14,947 nucleotides of DNA. It comes from Tissierella_B sp964485455. GTDB taxonomy: Bacteria > Bacillota > Clostridia > Tissierellales > Tissierellaceae. How positions within the stretch are numbered: the first letter of the stretch is position 1; each line of letters begins with the position of its first letter. Below, one piece after another: positions 8,704 through 14,699 of the stretch. The notes beneath the pieces are model-generated. The model did no database searches, had not been told where the DNA came from, and saw only the letters and a program-made list of their open reading frames with translations. A program made the translations under genes and the position numbers. The stretch spans positions 1 to 14,947 of the forward strand of contig CAZAJU010000050.1 in NCBI GenBank assembly GCA_964485455.1. Reading direction: 5' to 3'.

Positions 8704-8727
8704 TACCATTAAGTAATTAAAGAAATA

Positions 8728-8931
8728 TTATTTAAATAGTTTCCTGAACATCTTAAATATGTCAAAGGAAGTCTTGTTGTAAATCTTATTATAGGCATAT
8801 TTCTTTGGGTTTCTTATCCATCCATATCCTCTTGGCATCTTTAGTCCTAATCTATGGACTAATTGTCTTTTAAGGCTTGTTCTAGAAGATATTCGTCTTT
8901 TAAGACTTGGTTTTCTTGGTCCAAATTTCAT
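8728..8931 (-). CDS. Small, very basic conserved-looking protein of unknown function (67 aa)
   Basis: ATG 8931 follows AAGGAAGG by about seven bases, supporting real translation. The 67-residue product is strongly basic (many Lys and Arg, few acidic residues). The N-terminal half has Arg/Ser clusters (RRISSRTSLKR). The C-terminal half has an aromatic and Asn/Lys-rich run including NPKKYAYNKIYNKTSF. There is no signal peptide or membrane helix. The composition suggests nucleic-acid or ribosome binding; I do not recognise a named family. It is the last of three small minus-strand genes spaced 55-66 bases apart (tautomerase, acylphosphatase, this one), which may be co-transcribed. Confidence 0.7.
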   Translation of the reverse strand: MKFGPRKPSLKRRISSRTSLKRQLVHRLGLKMPRGYGWIRNPKKYAYNKIYNKTSFDIFKMFRKLFK

Positions 8932-8997
8932 ATGTAACCTTCCTTTCTTAATTCTACTTAGATAATTATTACGATAGAAAAAGTGACATGAATTCCA

Positions 8998-9360
8998 TTA
9001 TTTCACTATAGTAAAGCTATCCTCACCATCTATTACTCCTACATCAGTAATATCAACGCTTTCAACCTTAGCACGTTTCAGAGATTTCATAAAATCAATC
9101 AGGTAATTAACCATATCAGCTTCTCCTTGAATTTCCGCTTCTACGCTCTTGTCTTCTCTGTTTTTCACCCAGCCTGCTAGATTTAGTCTCTTTGCCAATT
9201 CATAGACTTCCAGCCTAAAACCAACATTTTGAACCTTACCAGAAAATACAATTCTCTTTCTTAGTACATTAGATGATTTAAAATCAGGTATGCTTATGTT
9301 CTTTACCTGGTTAATAACATAGTTTGTTCTCCAAGTGTGTAAATACTTTTTTAATCCCAA
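8998..9360 (-). CDS. Acylphosphatase with N-terminal extension
   Basis: The product is a 120-residue acylphosphatase (usual length about 90), a small cytoplasmic enzyme hydrolysing acyl phosphates. The start is TTG at 9360, seven bases after a perfect AAGGAGG, with no in-frame ATG before the domain. Residues 1-34 are an extra basic N-terminal stretch. The catalytic loop reads GKVQNVGFR (41-49), with catalytic Arg49, and the second catalytic residue is Asn67 in GWVKN. The 18-residue spacing equals that of Arg23/Asn41 in the muscle enzyme. The usual VQGVGFR glycine is replaced by Asn45, a mild departure in the phosphate-binding loop. Activity is probable because both catalytic residues are kept. 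Confidence 0.88.
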   Translation of the reverse strand: MGLKKYLHTWRTNYVINQVKNISIPDFKSSNVLRKRIVFSGKVQNVGFRLEVYELAKRLNLAGWVKNREDKSVEAEIQGEADMVNYLIDFMKSLKRAKVESVDITDVGVIDGEDSFTIVK

Positions 9361-9415
9361 ATATTATCCTCCTTAAAACTATCTTTCACAATGCTGCTTT
9401 TGTTCACTTGCCTAA

Positions 9416-9625
9416 TTATACACCAGGCTTAATATACATGATATCCTCTGAAAACTGCTCTATATTATCTTGCCATTTTTCCTTTGGAATATCTTCTACT
9501 GAAACAGAAATAGCCTTTCTGTCTATACCAAGTTCTTCCTCCAATAATTTTTGTACCTTATTTGCAATATTTAACTTTTGTTCATGACTTCTTCCTGGAT
9601 ACATTGTAATAGCTATGTGTGGCAT
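9416..9625 (-). CDS. Tautomerase family protein (4-oxalocrotonate tautomerase-like)
   Basis: The 69-residue protein begins Met-Pro, and removal of Met would expose the catalytic N-terminal proline typical of the 4-OT/MIF superfamily. The PHIAITMYPGRS start, followed by an amphipathic helix (EQKLNIANKVQKLLEEEL) and the VSVEDIPKEKW strand-loop, fits the beta-alpha-beta tautomerase fold. The start follows GGAGG at good spacing. The substrate cannot be assigned. It is first of a possible three-gene minus-strand unit with the acylphosphatase 55 bases downstream. Confidence 0.88.
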   Translation of the reverse strand: MPHIAITMYPGRSHEQKLNIANKVQKLLEEELGIDRKAISVSVEDIPKEKWQDNIEQFSEDIMYIKPGV

Positions 9626-9918
9626 AAGGCTTCCTCCTTTATTTTTCTTTGTTTTCCTTACTCCAATGACTATATAACTGAGTAAAAGATATTCTTATTA
9701 GATATTGTTACCCAAATATGCAAAACTTCCTCAGATGTTTTACAAACTCTAGAGTCTATCATGAAAATTTGAAGTTTAGGTACTTATCATTCTAAAATTT
9801 ATTAAGACCCCACAAACGGATATAAATATTCCTACATATTTGAATTTTATTGAAATTAAGATCTACTAATAAATATGAATTGATATTAATTTAAATGGAG
9901 ATAAATAAGACTCATAAG
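9626..9918. other. AT-rich intergenic region without a recognised gene
   Basis: Almost 300 bases with frequent stops in all frames and no RNA motif that I recognise. It must hold the promoter for the tautomerase unit on the minus strand, but no convincing -35/-10 pair stands out. A hairpin follows at its right end. Confidence 0.6.
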
Positions 9919-9958
9919 AAATCCCCACGTGATTATATGATTAATCATGTGAGGATTT
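9919..9958. terminator. Hairpin downstream of the methyltransferase/MTHFR gene, probable terminator
   Basis: The arms at 9919-9935 and 9942-9958 pair over 17 positions with one mismatch and one G-U, with a six-base loop. It begins 15 bases past the stop codon at 9974. The T-run is stronger on the plus strand (GGATTTTTCT) than on the minus strand (GGATTTCTTA), so efficiency toward the minus-strand gene is uncertain. Confidence 0.65.
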
Positions 9959-9973
9959 TTCTAATAGCTTAGC

Positions 9974-11731
9974 TTATTTCTTAAGTTTATCAATCAATCC
10001 TATAACTAAATCTACTCTAGAAAATGGGGTCATTATATAATAACCATCCACATAGCTTTCTATTTTCTTTGAAAAATCATAAGCTATATCTACTGCCAAT
10101 CTATTGCACTCTTCTTTGTCTTTATCTTTATACATATCTATAATATTTTGAGATACATGAATTCCGGATAATTCAGATTCCATGAACATTGCATTTTTAT
10201 AGCTTACGATTGGAAAAATTCCACCCATAATGTATGCTTTAAGCTCTTTTCTGGCTAATCTCATATTCTCAACAGCAACTTCTGAAATTACCGGTTGTGT
10301 GTAGAATACATTCACCCCTGATTCTTCTTTTCTCTTAGCAACTTCTAATTCTGATTTAAAGTTTCTTGCATTTATATTTAAGGCTGCACCAATATTCATT
10401 GGATTGGTAAATAGGTCTTTGTTAAGCTCATCTACAAAGTTTGCAAGCCTAGATGAATTAAATTGAAATACGGATTTTATCTCATTTTTCTCTGCTGTAG
10501 GTATTGGGTCTCCAGTAACAACAATTATATTCAATATATTCTCCACATTTAATCCCAGTAGAAGAGCTTTTGTGGCATTTATATTTCTGTCTCTACAGGT
10601 CATATGTACAACAGGCTCAATTCCTAACTCATTTTTAAGCTTATAGGCTACTAAACTTGCATCAATTCTAGCTCTGGCTACAGGACAGTCAGCAATAGTT
10701 ATAGCATCAGCTCCAGCTAGTTCAAGCTTTTTTGCATTCTCCATATATTTTCCAATATTTAAATCCTGTGGAGGATCAAATTCTACAGCTATGGGTTTTT
10801 TACCATTTTCTAATTTATTTCTGAATAGATTTTCTCTATATGGAGTTTCAAGCTTTATGCTCCTAGTGCCTTTATTTACTCTCTCTTTTCTTTCATAATT
10901 CGGAAGAATATCTGCAATTTCCTTTATATATTCAGGGGTTGTACCGCAGCATCCTCCAATAATATCAGCACCAAGATCCAACATCTTTAAGATTGCATTT
11001 GCAAAGTACTCCTTATTATTTGGATAAAAAGTCCTACCATTTATAACCGTTGGATAACCAGCATTTGGCATAATTGAAATTATGGAATTTGGAACTTCTA
11101 TTCTTTCAAGATACTCTCTAATTCTAAGGGGACCAGATACACAATTAAATCCTACAGCATCTATAAATCCACAGCTAGATGCCTCCATCAATAGATTTTC
11201 TCCCCATTCACCCATCCTAGTCTGGCCATCTGCTCCAACTGCAAAAGAAGTAATAATGAAGGAATCCTCTACTTTAGATTTAATATATTGGGCAATTTCT
11301 ACTAGATAATCCATACATGAATAGGTCTCAAATAGAAAATCCTCAATTCCATTATTTAAAAACACATCTACAATTTCCCTATAATCATCAAATGTAGTAG
11401 TATCTTTAGTACCTATTTGACCAATATCTCCAAATATTACTACATCCTTATCTCCCACTGCTTCTTGGGCAATTTTGATACCTGCTTCAATAACCTTCTC
11501 TACTACTCCAAAATCACTAGAAATAGAAATACGGTTAGCACGGAATGTATTAGTCTTAATTGCCTTAGCACCTGCATCTATATATTCTCTATGAATTTTT
11601 AAAATCGTATCTTTATCAAAAATATTTCCCATCTCACACTCAGGCAAGGGTCTATTGGATACTTGAGGATAATAAGTTCCCATACCACCATCGAAAATAA
11701 GCGGAAAAATAATATCAGCTTTCTTAGTCAT
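9974..11731 (-). CDS. yitJ: Bifunctional homocysteine S-methyltransferase / methylenetetrahydrofolate reductase (YitJ-type)
   Basis: The protein has 585 residues from ATG 11731, placed five bases after GGAGG. A TTG twelve bases upstream would put the ribosome site inside the gene, so it is rejected. The N-terminal domain (about 1-290) is a Zn-dependent homocysteine S-methyltransferase with ligands Cys197 (FNCVSG), Cys261 and Cys262 (GGCCGTTPE). The C-terminal domain (about 305-585) is a methylenetetrahydrofolate reductase TIM barrel with HMTCRDRN and VVTGDP motifs. The arrangement matches Bacillus subtilis YitJ. It lacks the B12-binding and reactivation domains of MetH, so methyl transfer probably needs a separate corrinoid protein or another donor. 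It makes 5-methyl-THF and methionine. YitJ in B. subtilis is under a SAM-I riboswitch; here the leader falls in a gap. Confidence 0.94.
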   Translation of the reverse strand: MTKKADIIFPLIFDGGMGTYYPQVSNRPLPECEMGNIFDKDTILKIHREYIDAGAKAIKTNTFRANRISISSDFGVVEKVIEAGIKIAQEAVGDKDVVIFGDIGQIGTKDTTTFDDYREIVDVFLNNGIEDFLFETYSCMDYLVEIAQYIKSKVEDSFIITSFAVGADGQTRMGEWGENLLMEASSCGFIDAVGFNCVSGPLRIREYLERIEVPNSIISIMPNAGYPTVINGRTFYPNNKEYFANAILKMLDLGADIIGGCCGTTPEYIKEIADILPNYERKERVNKGTRSIKLETPYRENLFRNKLENGKKPIAVEFDPPQDLNIGKYMENAKKLELAGADAITIADCPVARARIDASLVAYKLKNELGIEPVVHMTCRDRNINATKALLLGLNVENILNIIVVTGDPIPTAEKNEIKSVFQFNSSRLANFVDELNKDLFTNPMNIGAALNINARNFKSELEVAKRKEESGVNVFYTQPVISEVAVENMRLARKELKAYIMGGIFPIVSYKNAMFMESELSGIHVSQNIIDMYKDKDKEECNRLAVDIAYDFSKKIESYVDGYYIMTPFSRVDLVIGLIDKLKK

Positions 11732-11750
11732 TGTTACCTCCAAATTTTTT

Positions 11751-11850
11751 NNNNNNNNNNNNNNNNNNNNNNNNNNNNNNNNNNNNNNNNNNNNNNNNNN
11801 NNNNNNNNNNNNNNNNNNNNNNNNNNNNNNNNNNNNNNNNNNNNNNNNNN
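11751..11850. other. Scaffold gap (100 N)
   Basis: Exactly 100 undetermined bases immediately upstream of the ribosome binding site of the methyltransferase gene. Its promoter and any riboswitch are hidden here. The right-hand edge starts exactly with one copy of a direct repeat, suggesting that repetition broke the assembly. Confidence 0.95.
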
Positions 11851-11868
11851 CTTTCCTATTCGTAATAA
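11851..11868. repeat. 18-bp direct repeat, copy 1
   Basis: CTTTCCTATTCGTAATAA at the very edge of the gap is repeated exactly at 11957-11974, a period of 106 bases, followed by an A-rich run in both copies. Confidence 0.85.
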
Positions 11869-11916
11869 GAAAACCTTCTAAAAAAGCATTAGATGTAGCT
11901 TTTCTTGTTACTCATT

Positions 11917-11970
11917 TACGGAAAGTCCATAAAATCAAACACTTAAAATAGTAGGACTTTCCTATTCGTA
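11917..11970. repeat. Inverted repeat around GGAAAGTCC
   Basis: GGAAAGTCC at 11920-11928 is complementary to GGACTTTCC at 11954-11962. TACG at 11917-11920 can pair with CGTA at 11967-11970, leaving a 5-base bulge. The right arm overlaps copy 2 of the direct repeat. The role is unknown. Confidence 0.6.
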
Positions 11971-11974
11971 ATAA
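11957..11974. repeat. 18-bp direct repeat, copy 2
   Basis: This is an exact second copy of the 18-base sequence found at 11851-11868. Its A-rich tail forms the T-tract of the minus-strand terminator of the rhodanese gene. Confidence 0.85.
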
Positions 11975-12004
11975 AAAAAGCTCTATCAATACTTGATAAA
12001 GCTC
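11973..12004 (-). terminator. Intrinsic terminator of the rhodanese gene
   Basis: On the minus strand, arms at 11993-12003 and 11979-11989 pair over 11 positions with one mismatch and a three-base loop, followed directly by seven T's. It lies about 55 bases past the rhodanese stop codon, a typical rho-independent terminator. Confidence 0.8.
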
Positions 12005-12059
12005 AACAAATTATATTATTAACTTGGACATGGAAAGTTCTAGTAAATGTTTATGTGCC

Positions 12060-12425
12060 TTAAAATCCTTGTCTTCTATATGCCAACATTCCGCCGCTTA
12101 GGATATCTATATTTGTGAATCCATTCCTTGCAAGAACAACAGCTGAAACTCTAGCTCTTGCTCCGCTATGACAAATAATAACAATTTTATTTTCCTTGTC
12201 CTTTTCTAATCTTTTCAAGTTTGCAGCAAGCTCTCCTGATGGTATATTCACCACGCCTTTAAGGGCTCCAACCCCAGACTGCAGTTCATAAGATTCCCTA
12301 ACATCAAGTAGAACCATCTTTTCTTTATTAGCTAGTTTTTCATTGAGTTCTTCTGCACTTATTTGTTTTATGCTTGGAGTTCCCGTATTGTTTGATAAAT
12401 TTAGTACTGATGAAAAAATACCCAT
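12060..12425 (-). CDS. Rhodanese-like single-domain sulfurtransferase
   Basis: The product is a 121-residue single rhodanese domain. It has the domain's LLDVRE motif (39-44), the NIPSGEL region (60-66) and the active loop CHSGARAR (85-92). Cys85 would carry the persulfide. The CxxGxRA loop is six residues long, as in thiosulfate or polysulfide sulfurtransferases of the GlpE/PspE type. There is no clear signal peptide, so it is probably cytoplasmic. The start follows AGGAGG with a long spacing of ten bases. The gene is a single transcription unit with its own terminator and a leader of about 170 bases holding a small ORF and a dyad over the predicted start site. This suggests regulation by sulfur status, which is an inference. 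Confidence 0.94.
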   Translation of the reverse strand: MGIFSSVLNLSNNTGTPSIKQISAEELNEKLANKEKMVLLDVRESYELQSGVGALKGVVNIPSGELAANLKRLEKDKENKIVIICHSGARARVSAVVLARNGFTNIDILSGGMLAYRRQGF

Positions 12426-12483
12426 TATTATTATTCCTCCTAGTTATTAAGCAATTTATAGATTTAAGCATCGATGAAACTAC

Positions 12484-12510
12484 TTGCAGGCATCTCAAAC
12501 ACCGCTGCAA
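12484..12510. other. Hairpin in the rhodanese leader
   Basis: TTGCAG (12484-12489) and CTGCAA (12505-12510) form a 6-bp stem with a 15-base loop. It overlaps the last codons and stop of the small leader ORF. The surrounding block, about 12471-12550, is clearly richer in G and C than the flanks. No T-tract follows, so it is not an intrinsic terminator. Confidence 0.45.
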
Positions 12511-12539
12511 CGAGGTGAGTGATTTAGAAGCAGGGACAT
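12495..12539 (-). CDS. Possible 14-codon leader ORF upstream of the rhodanese gene
   Basis: ATG 12539 follows a very strong site, AAGGAGGGG (12543-12551), five bases from the AAGGAGG core, and reads MSLLLNHSPRCSGV then TGA. It lies inside the predicted transcript about 59 bases after its start and ends 69 bases before the rhodanese ATG. The ribosome site is better spaced than that of the rhodanese gene itself. A regulatory leader peptide with one Cys near the end is conceivable; cysteine-coding leader ORFs upstream of sulfur genes are known in mycobacteria. No homology is claimed. Confidence 0.4.
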   Translation of the reverse strand: MSLLLNHSPRCSGV

Positions 12540-12586
12540 ATTCCCCTCCTTATATTTGCTTTATAAGGTAAAACACCAAAACACTT

Positions 12587-12605
12587 TATACCCCATACCC
12601 GTATA
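12587..12605. promoter_or_regulatory. Operator-like dyad over the rhodanese transcription start
   Basis: TATAC and GTATA flank nine C-rich bases (CCCATACCC), placed from the edge of the -10 element through the predicted start near 12598. The position fits a repressor site. C-tracts bounded by AT recall CsoR/CstR-family operators, which control rhodanese genes in staphylococci, but the inner half-sites here are not a clean match and no such regulator is in the window. Confidence 0.4.
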
Positions 12606-12633
12606 TAATATCACCTATGATTATAAAATGCAA
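12605..12633 (-). promoter_or_regulatory. Promoter of the rhodanese transcript
   Basis: On the minus strand, TTGCAT (12628-12633) and TATTAT (12605-12610) are separated by exactly 17 bases, close to the sigma-A consensus. The predicted start is near 12598, giving a leader of about 172 bases before the rhodanese ATG. Confidence 0.65.
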
Positions 12634-12672
12634 TACTAATTTGAATTAATATTTATAATAAATTTATTCTCT

Positions 12673-12786
12673 TTAATAACTCGCCATAACAGGTTTATAG
12701 CCTTCATGTAATTCTTCATCTAATGCTTTCAATGTATCTTCAGTAGCCAAAGTTCCATCAATGTATAGATGTTGATAAATTCTAGC
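12673..12786 (-). pseudogene. Orphan C-terminal gene fragment (37 codons, no start)
   Basis: An open frame on the minus strand, bounded by stops at 12787-12789 and 12673-12675, reads protein-like sequence ARIYQHLYIDGTLATEDT continuing to GYKPVMASY. The only Met is four residues from the end, and no start codon with a ribosome site exists. The composition (balanced acidic, aromatic and Gly/Pro residues) is unlike random AT-rich intergenic translation. In the same frame a further 14 codons upstream of the stop are open to 12834. It is probably the 3' remnant of a lost gene; I do not recognise the family. Confidence 0.5.
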
Positions 12787-12834
12787 TTATTTTAGCACCC
12801 CTAGGACAATATTATCTGAAGAACAGATTTTTCT

Positions 12835-13752
12835 TTAACAATTAAATATGCTTAAATCTAATTTTCTAGATAAGGATTTTATTATTCCTAGTCCAGCTAT
12901 AGAGTTACCATGAGTATCTAGTGATGGGCTGTAAATACCTATTCCCCTATTACCTGGAACCACTCCCATAAGCCCTCCACTTACCCCAGACTTAGTAGGA
13001 ATTCCAACTTCTATTGCGTACCTACTGCTGGAATCGTACATACCACATGATAAAAGTATACCCTTTAATAATATTGTTAGCTCATGGTTATTTATTGTTG
13101 GTACGTTAAGCTCCTTGCATCCTCCTGAAATAAACTTGCCTATTCTAGCCAAGTCAACGACATCCATTTCTATAGAGCATTGTTTGAAATAGGTGTCCAA
13201 AATTCCTTCCACATCTCCTTCAATAATACCTTTATTATTCATTAAATATGCCATAGCTCGATTTCTACTTCCTGTTTCCTTTTCGGAATGATAGACCTCT
13301 TCATTGAATACAATTGTATTATTATTAGTAATAAATTTAGCCAAATCTATTATCCTTTTGATTCTCATCGAATCATCACCTTTTATGAGTGATGTTACTA
13401 CAATGGCACCTGAATTTATTAATGGATTTGCAGGCTTTGTTATATTAGGCAAATCCAATTTTATAAATGAATTAAATGGTTCATCTGTACCTTCCAAACC
13501 AACTTTCTCCAAGACCTTATCCATTCCGTTATCCATTATAGCTAGAATTAAAGTTAATACCTTGGATATACTCTGAATCGTAAATTTTAAATTATGGCAC
13601 CCACTTTTATGTATATTGTTTTCTTTATCTATAAAACAAAGGCCTATATCATTAGGATTAGCAGTGCTTAAAGCAGGTATATAATCGGCTACCTTTCCTA
13701 ATTTAGTTAAGTATCTATTTTCTTCTATTATTCTATTTATTAACTGGTCCAT
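12835..13752 (-). CDS. glsA: Glutaminase
   Basis: The 305-residue protein belongs to the glutaminase family, with a beta-lactamase-like serine hydrolase fold, and hydrolyses L-glutamine to glutamate and ammonia in the cytoplasm. The catalytic SxxK is Ser61-Ile-Ser-Lys64 within FTIQSISKV. NSGAI holds Asn113. The conserved SExxTGxRNRAMAYLM block lies at 156-171, and late motifs include SRYAIEVGIPTKSGVSGG and the terminal ISxAGxG-like GNSIAGLG. Length is usual for the short bacterial form. ATG follows AGGAGG by ten bases. It is divergent from an IclR-type regulator with overlapping promoters, so that regulator probably controls it. Confidence 0.96.
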   Translation of the reverse strand: MDQLINRIIEENRYLTKLGKVADYIPALSTANPNDIGLCFIDKENNIHKSGCHNLKFTIQSISKVLTLILAIMDNGMDKVLEKVGLEGTDEPFNSFIKLDLPNITKPANPLINSGAIVVTSLIKGDDSMRIKRIIDLAKFITNNNTIVFNEEVYHSEKETGSRNRAMAYLMNNKGIIEGDVEGILDTYFKQCSIEMDVVDLARIGKFISGGCKELNVPTINNHELTILLKGILLSCGMYDSSSRYAIEVGIPTKSGVSGGLMGVVPGNRGIGIYSPSLDTHGNSIAGLGIIKSLSRKLDLSIFNC

Positions 13753-13815
13753 AAAATAAGTTCCTCCTATTTAAGTATTTTGTATTATCGTTTGTTTTTC
13801 TTCATTATAAATTTA

Positions 13816-13824
13816 TGGTATAAT
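13816..13824 (+). promoter_or_regulatory. Extended -10 promoter of the IclR-type regulator
   Basis: TG-G-TATAAT at 13816-13824 is a perfect extended -10 on the plus strand; the -35 (TTTTCT, 17 bases upstream) is poor. The predicted start is near 13831, about 93 bases before the ATG. It overlaps the glutaminase -10 on the other strand. Confidence 0.5.
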
Positions 13825-13850
13825 AATATACTTGTCTAAACCTATATCAA
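13823..13850 (-). promoter_or_regulatory. Promoter of the glutaminase gene
   Basis: On the minus strand, TTGATA (13845-13850) and TATTAT (13823-13828) are 16 bases apart. The predicted start is near 13816, giving a leader of about 64 bases. Confidence 0.5.
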
Positions 13851-13858
13851 TACTTTTG

Positions 13859-13871
13859 CTATAGAGTATAG
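13859..13871. promoter_or_regulatory. Short dyad in the glutaminase/IclR intergenic region
   Basis: CTATA-GAG-TATAG is a perfect 5-bp dyad with a 3-base centre. It sits eight bases upstream of the glutaminase -35 and downstream of the regulator's predicted start. It is a candidate site for the adjacent IclR-type protein, but short AT-rich dyads arise easily by chance. Confidence 0.3.
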
Positions 13872-13923
13872 ATAATCATATGGCATAGATTCTAGATAAA
13901 TTTTGAAAGGAGTAAAGAATTAA

Positions 13924-14685
13924 ATGAATTCTAATATAAGGGTTATACAATCTATCCAAAGAGCTATCGATATTATTAACTGTTTTAACCAGTCTAAACC
14001 AACCCTTAGCATAAATGAAATAAGCAAGGAATTATCACTTCACATAAATACTACCAGGGGCATTATCAATACCCTTGTATATAATGGCTATTTAAGGCAT
14101 GACCTAATTGAGAATAAATATTCCTTGGGCCTCGTTTTTATCCCAAAGGCTGAACTTGTTAATACAAATTCTGTTGATAGAATAAAAGATATTGTAAGAC
14201 CTTATTTATTTGAAATAGCTAATAAATACCAAGTATCATCTAGATTACAGCTAATTTCGAAGCAAAAAATCTTTACTGTTGATACTGTGAATCCCGAAAA
14301 TTCAAGGTATATCCTTCTAACAAGAATGGATACTCCTTTTCCATTAAACGCTACATCCTCAGGAAAGCTCTACTTATATTATACCAGTAAAGAGGAAAGA
14401 GAAAACTTTCTTAATAATATAAATCCGATAAAATTTACAGATAAGACAATTATTCATAGAGATGAATTGGAAAAAGAACTGGAATTTATAGGCTTGAACG
14501 GCTATTCTATAGAAAAAGAAGAAATAGGGCTTGGAATCAGTAGTATAGCAGTACCTTTAATGAATAGCACGTATACCTTCATAGGTACCCTGAGTATTAC
14601 AGCGACTAATGCCATTATAGAAAAAGTTCATAAAGATGTATTATTTGATATGAAAAAGGCAAGTGATGAAATAAAGAGGTTATGA
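13924..14685 (+). CDS. IclR-family transcriptional regulator
   Basis: The 253-residue protein has a winged helix-turn-helix (about 7-70, SIQRAIDIINCF ... LSINEISKELSL ... TTRGIINTLVYNGYL). It continues into a C-terminal IclR effector-binding domain (about 75-250), which includes FPLNATSSGKLYL and the GYSIEKEEIGLGISSIAVPL segment near the ligand pocket. Family members bind small organic acids or similar effectors and act locally on neighbouring or divergent genes. The start follows AAGGAG with eleven bases of spacing, a little long. Divergent pairing with glutaminase suggests control of glutamine breakdown, which is inferred. A strong hairpin follows the stop. Confidence 0.95.
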   Translation: MNSNIRVIQSIQRAIDIINCFNQSKPTLSINEISKELSLHINTTRGIINTLVYNGYLRHDLIENKYSLGLVFIPKAELVNTNSVDRIKDIVRPYLFEIANKYQVSSRLQLISKQKIFTVDTVNPENSRYILLTRMDTPFPLNATSSGKLYLYYTSKEERENFLNNINPIKFTDKTIIHRDELEKELEFIGLNGYSIEKEEIGLGISSIAVPLMNSTYTFIGTLSITATNAIIEKVHKDVLFDMKKASDEIKRL

Positions 14686-14699
14686 CTCGTTGCAAAAGA

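Noticed and set aside
11732..11743. TTG start twelve bases upstream of the methyltransferase/MTHFR gene
   Set aside because: GGAGG lies within those codons and serves the ATG at 11731 at ideal spacing.
11663..11881. Open frame through the third N run
   Set aside because: Produced by the gap; both flanks are antisense or repeat sequence.
11851..12004. SAM or cobalamin riboswitch for the methyltransferase gene
   Set aside because: The visible bases right of the gap do not show the conserved cores of those classes; any such element would have to lie in the gap.
12474..12518. Plus-strand 14-codon ORF (MKLLAGISNTAATR) opposite the leader ORF
   Set aside because: No ribosome binding site precedes it and the promoter evidence points to transcription of the minus strand.
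12374..12571. 65-codon plus-strand frame across the rhodanese start and leader
   Set aside because: It overlaps the rhodanese gene antisense, has no ribosome site, and its apparent Cys/His content comes from the GC-richer leader block.
12587..12605. Definite CsoR/CstR operator
   Set aside because: The outer dyad is good but the right half lacks the expected GGGTA on the same strand, so it is reported only as operator-like.
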